This document shows, piece by piece, positions 11,622-23,222 of a stretch of 64,000 nt of DNA. The DNA is taken from assembly GCA_026874595.1 (NCBI GenBank), contig CM049318.1, positions 47,348,456-47,412,455 of the forward strand, given 5' to 3'. The position numbers and the translations under genes are program-made. The notes under the pieces are model-generated. The model did no database searches, was not told the origin of the DNA, and was given only the letters and a program-made list of their open reading frames with translations. The DNA comes from Sipunculus nudus (taxonomy: Eukaryota > Annelida > Sipuncula > Golfingiida > Sipunculidae). Each line of letters begins with the position of its first letter. Within the stretch, counting starts at the first letter, position 1.

Positions 11622-11795
11622 TATAAATTTGAGTACCCCAAATTTAACATAGGCTCCGCCCGCGTTACACTGAGAAGATTTGGTGGAACTAATAAAAAAA
11701 TGAAAATGTATTATCCAAACTTCATCTCCACCAAATTTGGTAATTTTATCACAATCTGAGCATTTCTTCTGTATTTTACCGTTAACCGCTGCACT
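11622..11795 (-). repeat. Right terminal inverted repeat, copy 1
   Basis: Read on the minus strand it begins agtgcagcggttaacgg and runs through attgtgataaaattacc and the ttagttccaccaaat block, parallel to the left arm. The arm ends before the (minus-strand) segment near 11620. Confidence 0.75.
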
Positions 11796-12097
11796 ATAAA
11801 GAATACAGGGTAACAGCACACTTAGCAGATAACCCCATCTCATATGACTGAACTGCACCTTCCGTGGGTATCTGACTTAGCCCAGGTGACTGTCGACATA
11901 GTGACAAACCGACACGGGCCTCTGGTAATTTGTAAACAAGTTGGTATTGCTGTAACTAAGCCCCAACACTGTATAGTAAGGGGAGGATTTTTATCTTACG
12001 TCCCAAGTGCAAATCCATCAATTTTCATTTTTTTCTTTCTTTCTTGGTTCTGCCCGTGTTTGCGTTGGATCTCAAATCTGGCTAATTAAAAAAAAAT
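11796..12097. other. Unassigned spacer
   Basis: Nothing recognisable. An A-run near 12090 leads into the next repeat. Confidence 0.5.
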
Positions 12098-13145
12098 TAG
12101 ATTTGTCGGAACGACACGAATGCCCCCGCCTGGGGCAAATTAGAAATATTTGTTAAATTTTGTAAATTTTTTTAAGCTCAGGAGGTGTCGTATGGTCAAA
12201 AGTAGGTCAACAAGGGCAAAATGCAAACTTGACCTGTAATGGGTCATTATCAAGCAACACACCAAAAATCAGGCCAGTATCTGCAGGCATTGTGAAAAAA
12301 GTCCATACATGTGCATTTTTCATAAAAATTTCTGTCTTTCATGAAATTTTCTATGTTCAGGACCTGTCATATGGTCAAAATAGGTCAACTGGGACGAAAC
12401 GCGAACTCGATCTGTAAGTGGTCATTATGCGCCCACAGACCAAACATTAGGTCAGTATCTGTAAGCACTGCATTGCGAAACCAGAATATTGGCAAAAGCT
12501 GATAATCAGTTATAAATTTAAATTGGAGAGGTATGTACCATGTTTCATAACAATCCACCAAATGCTTCCTGAGAAATAAGCTCCTAAGTTTTTTTCTATA
12601 CTAAGCTCTGTGACCTTGAAAAGTAGGTCAAGATCACCCATCTTTGAACTTGACCAAGATTATGTAAATATCATGCAATAGCACTGAAGAAATGAAGTTC
12701 CCGTACATGTGTATTTTTTATGAAAATTTATATTTTTCATGAAATTTTCTATGTTCAGGAGCCGTAAAACGGTCAAAAGTAGGTCAACTGGGACGAAACA
12801 CAAACTCGATCTGTAACTGGTCAATATCTGCCCGCACATAAAAAATCAGGCCAATATCTGCAGGCATTGCGAAAAAAAGTCCGTACATGTGTATTTGTCA
12901 TGAAAATTTAAATTTTCATGAAATTTTCTAAGTTTAGGAGCCGTAAAACGGTCAAAAGTAGGTCAACCGGGACGAAACGCGAACTCGATCTGTAACTGGT
13001 CATTTTCTGCCCACACACCATAAATCAGGTCAATATCCGCAGGCATTGCGAAAAAAAGTCCGTACAACTGTTTGATTTCAGAATGACGGAAGGACGGACA
13101 TGGGTAAAACTATATGCCCCGGCCACTTTGTGGCGGGGGCATAAA
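12098..13145 (+). mobile_element. Pearl/HINE-like element, family A, copy 1
   Basis: The left end holds a small hairpin (tgtcggaacgaca) followed by aatgcccccgcc. The right end is a long hairpin, tgccccggccac-ttt-gtggcgggggca, so the outermost gcccccgcc and ggcgggggc are inverted. Between them are diverged tandem units of about 180 bases, each with gaactcgatctgtaactggtc and aatctgcaggcattgcg-like segments. A short ACGG-rich stretch (gacggaaggacggac) lies just before the right hairpin. This design (core repeats, ACGG-type simple repeat, terminal hairpins, no coding) is that described for pearl elements of bivalves and for Helentron-associated non-autonomous elements. A second copy lies at 46834-48015. 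Confidence 0.72.
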
Positions 13146-13240
13146 AAAACAAATGATAATGGTCACAGGTTAAAGGTTGCCTTAAATTTGAAATGAGTTA
13201 TCGCTATTACTGTTTATCGCTATTACTGTTTACTTGAGGG

Positions 13241-13740
13241 TAATCGGTGTGGGAGGGTTTAAGCCTGGGGGCTCGGGTAATCGGTGTGGGAGGGTTTAAG
13301 CCTGGGGGCTCGGGTAATCGGGGTGGGAGGAGGTTTTAAGCCTGGGGGCTCGGGTAATCGTGTGGGAGGGTTTAAGCCTGGGGGCTCGGGAAATCGTGTG
13401 GGAGGGTTTAAGCCTGGGGGCTCGGGTAATCGTGTGAGAGCATTTAAGCCTGGGGGCTCGGGTAATCGTGTGGGAGGGTTTAAGCCTGGGGGCTCGGGTT
13501 ATCTCATGGGAGGGTTTAAGCCTGGGGGCTCGGGTAATCGTTTGGGAGGGTTTAAGCTTCGGGGCTCGGGTATTCAGGGTGGGATGAGGTTTTAGCCTGG
13601 GGGCTCCGGATATCGGTGTGGGAGGGTTTGACCGTGGGGGCTCGGGTATTCGGTGTGGGAGGGTTTAAGACTGGGAGCTCGGGTAATGGGGGTGAGAGTG
13701 TTTAACCCTGGGGGCACGGGTATTCCGGGAGGGAGGGTGC
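13241..13740 (+). repeat. G-rich minisatellite, about 36-bp unit, about 14 copies
   Basis: Units read approximately tgtgggagggtttaagcc then tgggggctcgggtaatcg. Because many units are 36 bases, a reading frame stays open at 13284-13595 with a Gly-rich repeat (GGFKPGGSGNRV). This is a by-product of unit length, not evidence of a gene. Units become irregular at the right end. Confidence 0.92.
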
Positions 13741-13756
13741 TTGTAGACATCTTGTT

Positions 13757-13758
<2 letters not shown>

Positions 13759-13808
<50 letters not shown>
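13759..13808. repeat. (TA)n microsatellite
   Basis: An uninterrupted TA run directly follows the G-rich minisatellite. Confidence 0.95.
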
Positions 13809-13810
<2 letters not shown>

Positions 13811-13813
<3 letters not shown>

Positions 13814-14796
13814 TTGTCACCGGGGGCTGTATGGACGCTCAACACTAGCTCGGTGACATGTGTTACTGGGTATACAGCTTGTTATGGATGCGTTATGGTC
13901 TGTGTACGTGCAAGAGTGTGCACACTGTGCACGCTGTAATCCACCTCGGAGCACAGCACCTCGGTTGTCACCTTGACCCGATTATTAATTTCTGTCAATT
14001 TATGATTTGTCTGCAATATCAAGGTATAATTAGAGGTATGATGTAGAGGTAAGCGTTATATTTAATATAGGTAACACTATCCAGTGCTTATAGGTTTTTG
14101 TGATACACTGGATAAACTTACTCAATTATTAGTAATATTGTTCATTTGCATATAAATATTGTACCTGGTTTTGCCGCCAAGTTTCCCGATTAACGTCACA
14201 TGGCAGGCAACTTTTGAACTGGAGAGTTCAATGTCATGTGTTTCACTCTTTCCAGGTACGTAATTTTCAGTGTATTTTAAACACTGTACATCACTAAATA
14301 CTGTGCACGAATTATTCGGACTTTTTACACGATGCCAAGAAACTGTTAGGATTTGCATACGACGTGTGACAAAAAAAGGCTTAAATGTTGAACATTTAAA
14401 AAATAGCGCCATTAATTCTAAGTGAACAAAACATTGCTACAAAAATTCCCCAATGTTAAAGACATCATCTACGACACCCCCACCCACAAATTCCCTACGA
14501 ATTATTTAGATGTCAGCTCGTTGTGAAACGGCGCTAAATTCGTGGAAGTGGTCAGATGTTGTTCATCCTAGTAAACACAGACTTTGTTTTCAATCATTCT
14601 TTTTTTAAAAAGTCGGTGTGGTTTAAGGTTCTGAGGTATTATTCTTGGCAGCTTCACAGCCTGGTCCATTTACCTTATTACCTTGCAGAATTTAATGGTG
14701 TCTTAACCTTACCATCTGATAAACAGTCAGTTCAAACACTTGGTGAACACTTGTGGTAGGTCACGGGTCTTTCTTAGGTTCCTTTTAGTACATGCG
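13811..14796. other. Unassigned sequence
   Basis: No gene seen. A short interrupted inverted pair, tgtcaccgggg near 13816 and cggtgaca near 13850, sits at the left edge. Confidence 0.45.
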
Positions 14797-15470
14797 GTTG
14801 TTTCATTGTGTCGAATTTTCATATTGATTTTTGCAAACTTACTTTTTTATAACTTTGGATCATAATGTAACTTAAAATCGATGTTTGCATTTTTTCTTTC
14901 CCCATCTTCGATAAACAGCAGCTATATTAAAACCCGGGCTATATATACCACGCGGAAACAGCAATTATAGACCGGGGTTACCCAAGAACAATTTAATGAT
15001 CCTCAAAAGAAATCTTTTCTCTTTTTTTCCTGTAGAATCGATTTTTGTAACAAAGAAAGTATCGAATTGTACATATTTAATGAGATAATTTGCATAATTT
15101 GCATTTCTGAATGAATTAGAGGAAATAATGGTTAAATAAATAAATCTTTTGAACGAGTGAAGTATTTCGGGTACAAAATATTAAAATTTGATAAGATATA
15201 ACGTATTTCTATATAAAACTTTATATTTTTTTATTAATAGAATGTAGATAAATTATGCAAATTATTTAAATTATTGAGATTAATGGTAGTGGTCTTTTTA
15301 TAATAAGATCATAACTTAAATATTTGCATATTATTTCACATTACGGTTATTTAAATATTTTTGTAACTTACTAGTTGTAAGATGTATTGTTTTTCATTGT
15401 TAAAGCTAATTTACATATTTGCGTTATTTAATAACTAATTTGCATTATGGGAATAGCGATTCCGATCGGA
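14797..15470 (-). repeat. Left arm of a large inverted repeat (foldback)
   Basis: Read in reverse complement, this arm matches 18350-19013 in order. Shared blocks include ttttcatattgattt, aactttggatcataatgtaa, caagaacaatttaat, gaagtatttcgggtacaaaa, tttgataagatataacgtat, ttgagattaa-ggtagtgg, and gttaaagctaatttacatat. Arms are about 650 bases with scattered substitutions and indels. A third, partial copy of the same family lies at 38158-38560. No coding is seen. Confidence 0.8.
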
Positions 15471-17012
15471 AAATTAAAAAAAAAAGATATTATTTGAGAA
15501 CATATATTCAGTGTGATTAAATGTATTTTTTTTCAATCCAGATGTCTAGTTAATATACAATTTACAAATTTCCATGGGCAATGAGCAACTGGTCGAATCA
15601 TGATCGATCACGGGGTATTTGGTAAAATAAATACGTACATTGGTTATTGATGTCAAGGTGTGAGAGGTTAAGATTTGACATGCACTTTATAATCAAATTA
15701 AATTGATTATCCAAATAAATTAAATATTTTCATTCATATCAGCATAAATTAATAGAGGGATAGAGGATAATAAGGAACAGAGGAAGTTCAACTCATGCAT
15801 AGTTTGATATTTGGCTGAAAGTGAATGAACATGTTATTCCTTCCAGGTGTACTGATGTTTGCAGTATTGCCACTGGGCTTATTTACAGGGGTTCAGTGTA
15901 AAAATAATGCAGATTTAACGGAAAGCGGGTTTCAATTAAATTAAACACAGAGCGTACAAATGATTACTATGGATGATGTTAACACAGGAGAATGCTTGTT
16001 CCGTATCAATAAGCCAATATGGTCAAAGAATGATAACAATGTGAACCATCTGAGCAAGAACAGTAATAATGGGTCATTCTTCAAAGTGTATGGGTAAACG
16101 TCATAGACAAAGGGTGAAAATGGTTCATAAAATTGACATTTAATAAACTAACGACACTTGAAGATATTTGTGTAAATATAAGGGTGCCAGTGTTTTAAGA
16201 TAAAAGACCACTACATGTTAATATAAGAGTCTATTAATTTCAATATGGCAGAACACATGCACTGAAATGATACTATTTCGACACATGTTACAGAAATAAG
16301 TTTACAGTATGCTGAACATATTGTAACAAATGCTTTTAATGTATACCCTACATATCATACCTGTCCATACATAACATGCATATCAGAAACGAATACGGTC
16401 AATAATTGCCCTCTCTCTCCATGTCTCTAAACCAAAGCCTCTTGCATACAGGTTTATATTGCATTTGCTATTTTCTATTGGTCTCAGTCAAGTTTCTTAC
16501 ATATGCCACGTATAATACAGAGAACTAAATCCAAAACATTTTCTGCTGTATATACAAAAATATATACGTCAATAGTACAAGTCAAGTATATTCGATCAAT
16601 ATTACAATAAATGTATAATAATGTGAATAAAACGTACATAATGAAATCGCAAATGTAATCGCAAATGTAATAACATAATTTATCAGAAGGTATCAAATAA
16701 AATATTCAGACGAAGAAGCTTATTGCGTAAATATTACTTGTCGATAGAAAAGTATACTTCGTGAATAACAGAAAGCTGTAAACCTGGACAAACTGGACAT
16801 GCACTTGACCAAATATCCAGGACAGTTCAGTTTCCACAGATAAACTAAGATGTACACAATTCATGCATTGAATTATTTTATTAAAGATTTGAAATGGGGT
16901 AACAAACTTAGGGAAAGGAAACAAAAAAACACGTAAAAGTATTTACCCATATATTATATTTAACAATATGTCCCTTTTTAACATATGTAACAACGTAACA
17001 TCTCTATAGTAA
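15471..17012. other. Unassigned spacer inside the foldback
   Basis: AT-rich sequence with no recognisable transposase or other gene. It ends with the left copy of the SINE target duplication (tctctatagtaa at 17001-17012). Confidence 0.5.
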
Positions 17013-17426
17013 CCGGCTTCTGTGGCTCAGGGGTAGAGCGCAGGACTCAAAGCCGGGAGATCGTGGGTTCGAATCTCAACCGAGGCGGTGAGGTTTTTCA
17101 CGGTCGGCCCCTACCCAGGGTGAGCGCTCTGCAGGCTTAATGGGAAGGCTGTGCCCTACAGCCGTGTATCACTCACATACGAGTGCGTCTTTGGGGGGTT
17201 CCTCGGTGTTATGACCCAGCAATGGGGATGATTATACACCCAGGACCCGCAGGTGCGGTAGACACCGGGCCTGGGTGACACCAGGATATAAAAATGATAG
17301 GAAGCGAGTGCTACCGCCCTGTCAAGTAGTCCCAAACCGAAATGGAATCTCTGCAGATGTACATACTTAGTTAAGACTTAGTTAAGTCAGCATTAAAAAA
17401 ATGGAGGCGGTTACCTCCACCAAAAA

Positions 17427-17459
<33 letters not shown>
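17013..17459 (+). mobile_element. tRNA-derived SINE with perfect target-site duplication
   Basis: The head is tRNA-like: a box A region (gtggctcaggggtagagcg) and a box B (gggttcgaatctc) about 35 bases apart, the internal RNA polymerase III promoter of tRNA-derived SINEs. A tRNA-unrelated body of about 330 bases follows, then an A-rich tail (17422-17459). The 12-base tctctatagtaa precedes the element (17001-17012) and recurs directly after the A tail (17461-17472), so both insertion borders are defined. The perfect duplication and clean tail suggest a fairly recent insertion. It is not a working tRNA gene: acceptor pairing is poor and it continues into the SINE body. Confidence 0.92.
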
Positions 17460-17460
<1 letters not shown>

Positions 17461-17472
17461 TCTCTATAGTAA

Positions 17473-18349
17473 TTTTTTTAAATAACAAAATTCATGTACT
17501 AGTTTTTGTCTCATTATAAAAATTGACACTGATGTCAAAATTTTGACATGATTAAATTGTACATCCTTGTGATTCACACATGGATTGATATAAGTACTGG
17601 CGTGATACACAACCCAGGTATATCAATCGCTCAGTAAAGAGGACACAAATGATAAGCCAAAGCTTTGACAAGAATCAGTATGATTATTGGTTTGGTATGA
17701 TTATCGGTTGCCTTGAGAAGCAAAATAAAAGTAAAATAACATGACCAAAGTCACCTACTACAACATCCTTAAACCTGAAAGGAAAACAATATTCATTCTC
17801 TTTCAGAAAGACACCATATACATCTCATAACCGCTAATTAATGTTAAAACATTAAAGCATTTATTAAATATTTCATTAAACTGCTGAATAGTTTATTGAA
17901 GTAGTATAATTTTATCGTTACTTATATCGTGCAAAAATGAGTTTCTTTATCAGAGACCCAAGGATGTAAATGCTGCGCTTATTTTGCACAAAAACATTAT
18001 GATCATAATTGACCCGTCGCTCATTACATTTGCTAATTAAATTATTATATATTCAGTGGACAACTGGTGGGTAAGACCAATTTAAATGCGGCACCTAGGG
18101 ACGCACACTTGTCATAAATAACGAATGGATGCAATATAACACGCATAAAAAAAAAACCACGTTAATCACGATTCGAACCCGTTCTCATTAAATATGCAAA
18201 TTAGCTCATTGTATATTCACTGGACAATTTAAGGCGGAGACCAGTTACCTAAGTAAGCAGACAAACCATTCAATCACCCTTCATATATGCTTCTAAATTA
18301 CAATATAAAATACAAAATAACATCCAATCAATATCGCAATTACCATTGG
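17473..18349. other. Unassigned spacer with a pair of direct repeats
   Basis: Two diverged direct repeats contain atattca-tggacaa and a later agacca, near 18045-18085 and 18208-18245. No coding recognised. Confidence 0.45.
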
Positions 18350-19013
18350 AAATATACATGAAAATGTAATTAGTTAATAAATGACGCAAATATGTAAATT
18401 AGCTTTAACAATAAAAAACAATACATAACCGCTGCGGCCAACAAGAGAATTATTAAGCAACTATTTCCGTTATGATGTACATTGTACATATGAAAAACCA
18501 CTACCTTTAATCTCAATAATTTGACTAATTTGCATAAATTATCTACATTTCATTTATTAAAAAATAAAAGATTTTATATAGAAATACGTTATATCTTATC
18601 AAATTTTAATATTTTGTACCCGAAATACTTCACCCTTTCTATAAAAAGCCAAATGATCGATTATTTATTATTATTTAATCAATTCCACTTATCCATTCAG
18701 AAATGCAAATGTATGCAAATATCTCTTTAAATACGAACAAAACAACATTTTTGGTGACAGAAATCGATTCTATAGGAAAAAACAACCAAGTATCAACTGA
18801 AAAACAGTTTTTTAGGATTATTAAATTGTTCTTGGATTACCCTGGTCTATATAATAGCAATTTTCGAGTGATATATTGCCTGGGTTTTAATATGGCTGCT
18901 ATTAATCCAAGATGGGGGGAAAAATGCAAATATCGATTTTTAGTTACATTATGATCCAAAGTTATGAAAAAAGTATGTTTGCATAAATCAATATGAAAAT
19001 TCGACAGAAACAG
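18350..19013 (+). repeat. Right arm of the large inverted repeat
   Basis: Inverted partner of 14797-15470. The outer edge is near tcgacagaaaca (19013); beyond it similarity to the left arm's outer flank ends. The plus-strand sense agrees with the orphan copy at 38158-38560. Confidence 0.8.
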
Positions 19014-19299
19014 GTTAAAGCCCTACATAACAAAGGAAATTTCATCAAAATTGTATGATTTATCTTCTTGAAAGAAATGTCCGAGCAGCTGGAGCTCAAA
19101 ATTGGTAAGTTTCCATTGAAAATCAAAATATTAATTTTTTATGCGGGGGTTTCAAATTGACGCGGACTGTTCCTGAGAACTATACCTTTTAATTTGTTTG
19201 GGCCTAACAAGAGACCATTGGCGCTATACCAATTCTTTCCTGAGAATTCCATTTTACCGCGATTCTTATGCCGCATAACATGGGACCGGTAAACGCTTT

Positions 19300-20620
19300 A
19301 TGATAAAATAACTAGAGCGAAAAAAATCTTTTCGCTTACCGCATACCAGACAGTCAGACGGAGCACATATTGTATCAATAAGGCCTAAAATCTTATTACG
19401 TAACATTCTGGGAGTTCCTTGGCAAATATTCTTGGATACTTGAAATAAGGTCACCGTGACTCATCTTCCGTGACTTTAGGAAAAAAGATGACATATGAGT
19501 ACCATGAACGTCAGAAGGGCACAAATCGGATCCGCTAGGCCTAGAATCTTCTAACGCAACACTCAGGGATAACAGATATGTCACTGTTACGGGGTGACAT
19601 AAAAGCGGACCGAACTGTCTCGCTAATGAAGCTTGCTTTGCTGGCGAAGCGGTTGGTTAGCCGGACTTGTGCGCCACGTCCTGGGTTCGACTCCGGGATC
19701 GGCCCAGGATTTTTCCCCTCAACAATTTACCTTCGTAACACATCATCCAGGGAAGTTCTGAGAAAACCGCCTCAGAAATCTTAAATTAGTTCACCGTGAC
19801 ATCATCCATCGAAGTCAGGGGCAAATCTCTTTGGAAAACTAAAATTAGGTCATTTTGACCTATATTCTACGTGCTACTGGCAAACAACATGATTCTGAGC
19901 ACCGAGACAGTCACACAGAGCACAAACTTAACTGTTGGACCTAAAACCTTCTACTGTAAAATCCATGGAGGTCTTTGGCAAATCTCCTTTGAATCTTGAA
20001 ATTAGGTCACTGTTACATATATATTCTGAGAGCTAAAGGTAAAAAAAAACATGAGTACTGTGAAAGTCAGATTGGAACAAATCATAATGGTTTGAGCTAA
20101 AACCTTCAAACTGAAAATTCAAGGTCTTGGGCAAATCTCATTCAACATCTGAGATTAGCTCATGATGCCCCATATTCTGTGAGTTACGACCAAAAAACCT
20201 TATTTTGCGCACCCAGAATGTCAGGCGTGGCCATAATTTTAAATTTTGGATCCAGAAACGTGATTGTAATGTCTCCTTGGACAACCAAAATACGGTCAAT
20301 GTGACTATATACTGTGAACTATGTGACAGATCATGATTTTAGCACCCTATTAGTCAGACTAGAAACTGCTGATTTAATTAAGATCTAGGGAGGGCCCTGT
20401 AAAATCTTAGATATCCTAAAAAAGTTCATCGTGGACACTGTGAACATTTAGCACCAGATAAGTTAGATGAACACAATCGTAGCAGTTGGACATAAAACTT
20501 CTTGGTAAAGTCTTTTTGGAAACCTGATATAGGGTCGATGTATCCTATTTCCTCAGACCTATGAACAGAACGCCTGATTTTGAGTAATCTAGAAGTCATT
20601 CTGTCTGTTCAAGCTTCTTA
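19300..20620 (+). repeat. Degenerate tandem repeat, about 110-185 bp period
   Basis: A phrase like gaaattaggtcaccgtgac followed by ttctgtgagctac recurs near 19441, 19783, 20000, 20150, 20283, 20412 and 20520. A second phrase, (cc)aaaaccttctaactg- followed by -ggtctttggcaaatctc, lies between them. Units are old and variable. The first interval is lengthened by an insertion at 19585-19740. Confidence 0.6.
19585..19740 (+). mobile_element. Short TGTTACG-ended element with tRNA-like module, copy 1
   Basis: The ends are tgttacg and cgtaaca, a 7-bp perfect inverted pair. Inside lies a tRNA-like stretch: a possible box A (ggcgaagcggttggttagcc) and a box B (gggttcgactccgg). A second, shorter copy with the same ends is at 30698-30815. 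The first nine bases (tgttacggg) equal those of the Gypsy-like LTR at 36961 read on the minus strand. It could be a miniature LTR (TRIM-type), a MITE, or a SINE with unusual ends. No clear target duplication is seen here. Confidence 0.65.
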
Positions 20621-21723
20621 ACAAATATTGTTCACCAGATAATGACATTAATAATTAATACATGCATCACCAGTAGGTCGAATTCAGCTGAGCGTCATGG
20701 CCCATGAGCCACTTGATTTAAGATCCTGTGTCCGCTCCCTGGACAAGATGCAATAAAAAAATGGCGCCACCAATCTTATTCAAATGAGTAAACTATCGAT
20801 GATAAATAAGCAGATGTTTTACGTCAGCATACCTACATAAATCCCGAGTTGATATATTGCCATGATTGCTGTAATAACGGTGGTCTCAAAAATACAAGTA
20901 ATGCCCATAAAAATTTAAATAGCTCAAAATTTAAACATTTGACGCCAGCTCTCGTTGGTCTGATTCTTGGCCGTGTGCCAGCGCCGGTGTAGTTGGTAGC
21001 TAAAATAATAGCCTTTTTAAAGGTTGCCACTGCAGGGAAACGTCATTATCATGCTGGCTATTTTACTGGGAACTTGTCCCCGGGGAATGTGGGCAGGTGA
21101 AGGCAGATGGATTGTCCTGCCCAATATTGAACAGTTCTCGAATGACTGAGGCAGAAAGATAAGCTTAACACTTATGACCAATATACCCTTACAGCTTTGC
21201 AACTGTCATTTAATTTATTTCAACGAGGGCGCCATGCATGGCAAGATCTTCATCACATGTATGTATCTGCTCTGTGTAAGTCAGGGGTCACGTACAAACC
21301 CGCAATCGTTGACCCACGTGTCGCTTTTGTTCAAAGGGATCTGATGTTTATGTCTGATGTCGTGTGCACCTCTAATGCTGAAGAACAACCAAAAGTCTCT
21401 TATTCCAAGGTCAGTGAAATTGCCGCCACATAAAGCAAGAATGAACCAGGGAATATGGGCCGAAGTGAATGTCCACATGGCGGAGACTTGTTTTCTATCG
21501 AATTTTATATCAGTTTTGAAATGTTCCAATGATATTTTCCAGCCGTAAAAAATTGAACATGATAAATGCACTCTATACGAGAGATGTTATGGAAGTAATT
21601 GTGTCAATGATAATCTTAAGCCACGGGATAAGAATAAGCCGGGCTGTTCTTCATCGTGTTACGTATTTGACTGATCTTTCGACTAGTTAACATATCAGTG
21701 CATGATGTTTAGTGTTATTTACT
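20621..21723. other. Unassigned sequence
   Basis: Nothing recognisable. Frames of 60-96 codons on both strands near 21200-21570 overlap each other and lack motifs. Confidence 0.5.
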
Positions 21724-23222
21724 GAACCCAACCGTAGTCATGGCCGATACCGAAAAGTCGACTTACTGAGCACAGCCGTAGTCATGGCCGATACCGAAAA
21801 GTCGACTTACTGAACACAACCGTAGTTATGTCGAAACCGAAAAGTCGACTTACTGAACACAACCGTAGTCATGGCCGATACCGAAAAGTCGACTTACTGA
21901 ACACAACCGTAGTCATGTCGAAACCAAATAGTCGACTTACTGAACACAACCGTAGTCATGGCCGATACCGAAAAGTCGACTTACTGAACACAACCGTAGT
22001 CATGGCCGATACCGAATAGTCGACTTACTGAACACAACCTTAATTATGGCCAATATAGCGAATAGTCGACTAACTAAACACAACCGTAATTTTGGCCAAT
22101 ATAGCAAATAGTCGACACACTAAACACAACCGTAATTATGGCCAATATAGCGAATAGTCGACTAACGAAACACAACCGTAATTTTGGCAACTATATAGCG
22201 AATAGTCGACTAACTAAACACAACCGTAATAATGGCCAATATACCGAATAGTCGAATAAATGAACACAATCGTAATTTTGGCCAATATACCGAATAGTCG
22301 ACTAACTAAATACAACCGTAATTATGGCCAATATAGCGAATAGTCGACAAACTAAACACAACCGTTATTATGGCCAATATACCGAATAGTCGACTTACTG
22401 AACACAACCGTAATTTTGGCCAATATAGCAAATAGTCGACTAACTAAACACAACCGTTATTATGGCCAATATACCGAATAGTCGACTTACTGAACACAAC
22501 CGTTATTATGGCCAATATACCGAATAGTCGACTTACTGAATACAACCGTAATAATGGCTAAAATAGCGAATAATCGACAAACTAAACACACCCGTAATAA
22601 TGGCTAATATAGCGAATGGTTGACTAACTGGACACAACAATTATTATGGCCAAAATACCGAATAGTCGACCTACTGAATACAACCGTAATTATGGTCAAT
22701 ATACCGAACAGTCAACTATCTGTTCACAACTGTTATTATGGCCAATATACGAATAGTCGGCTATCTGAACACAACCGTAATTATGGCCAATATACCGAAT
22801 AGTCGACTATCTGAACACTTCCGTAATTATGGCCAATATACCGAATAGTCGACTTACTGAATACAACCGTAATTATGGCCAATATACTGAATAGTCGACT
22901 ATCTGAACACAACCGTAATTATGGCCAATATACCGAATAGTCGACTATCTGAACACAACCGTTATTATGGCCAATTTACCGAATAGTCGACTATCTGAAC
23001 ACATCCGTTATTATTGCCAATATTCCGAATAGTCGACTTACTGAGGACAACCGTTATTATGGCCAATATACCGAATAGTCGACTTAATGAACACAACCTT
23101 AATTATGGCCAATATACTGAATAGACGACTATCTGAACACAACCGTAATAATGGCCAATATACCGAATAGTCGACTTAATGAACACAACCGAAATCATGA
23201 ACAATATACCGAATAGTCGACT
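21724..23222 (+). repeat. Satellite-like array, about 38-40 bp unit, roughly 38 copies
   Basis: Every unit carries a GTCGAC or near-GTCGAC core and an acacaaccgtaat/agt segment. Three zones are visible. In the first (21724-22020) units read catggccgataccgaaaag. In the second (about 22030-22620) many units have atagcgaatagtcgactaac. In the third (about 22620-23222) most units have atataccgaatagtcgacta. The array ends where gtcgacttcgg breaks the pattern. Confidence 0.93.

Larger units (their letters stand above)
6786..11795 (+). mobile_element. TIR-bounded composite element carrying a dead LINE, copy 1
   Basis: The element starts agtgcggcgg and ends ccgctgcact. The first and last about 170 bases are imperfect inverted repeats of each other. 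Inside are a tandem-repeat block (7367-7960) and a decayed APE-type LINE reading left to right (about 8135-11063), followed by a non-coding tail. A second copy at 54110-58909 begins and ends at the same bases, while the flanks of the two copies show no similarity. This argues for mobilisation as a unit rather than segmental duplication. No transposase-like frame is visible. A four-base taaa abuts the left end and recurs one base past the right end, so a short target duplication is possible but unproven. Confidence 0.75.

Noticed and set aside
13284-13595. A Gly-rich protein of about 100 residues
   Set aside because: The frame exists only because the minisatellite unit is a multiple of three. 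It has no start context and no conserved sequence outside the array.
17013-17090. A tRNA gene at the head of the SINE
   Set aside because: Both pol III boxes are present, but the acceptor stem pairs poorly. The sequence continues into a SINE body with an A tail, and a target duplication encloses the whole.
21724-23222. A CRISPR array
   Set aside because: The units are contiguous with no unique spacers, and the window is eukaryotic. The same applies to the arrays at 28744 and 31961.
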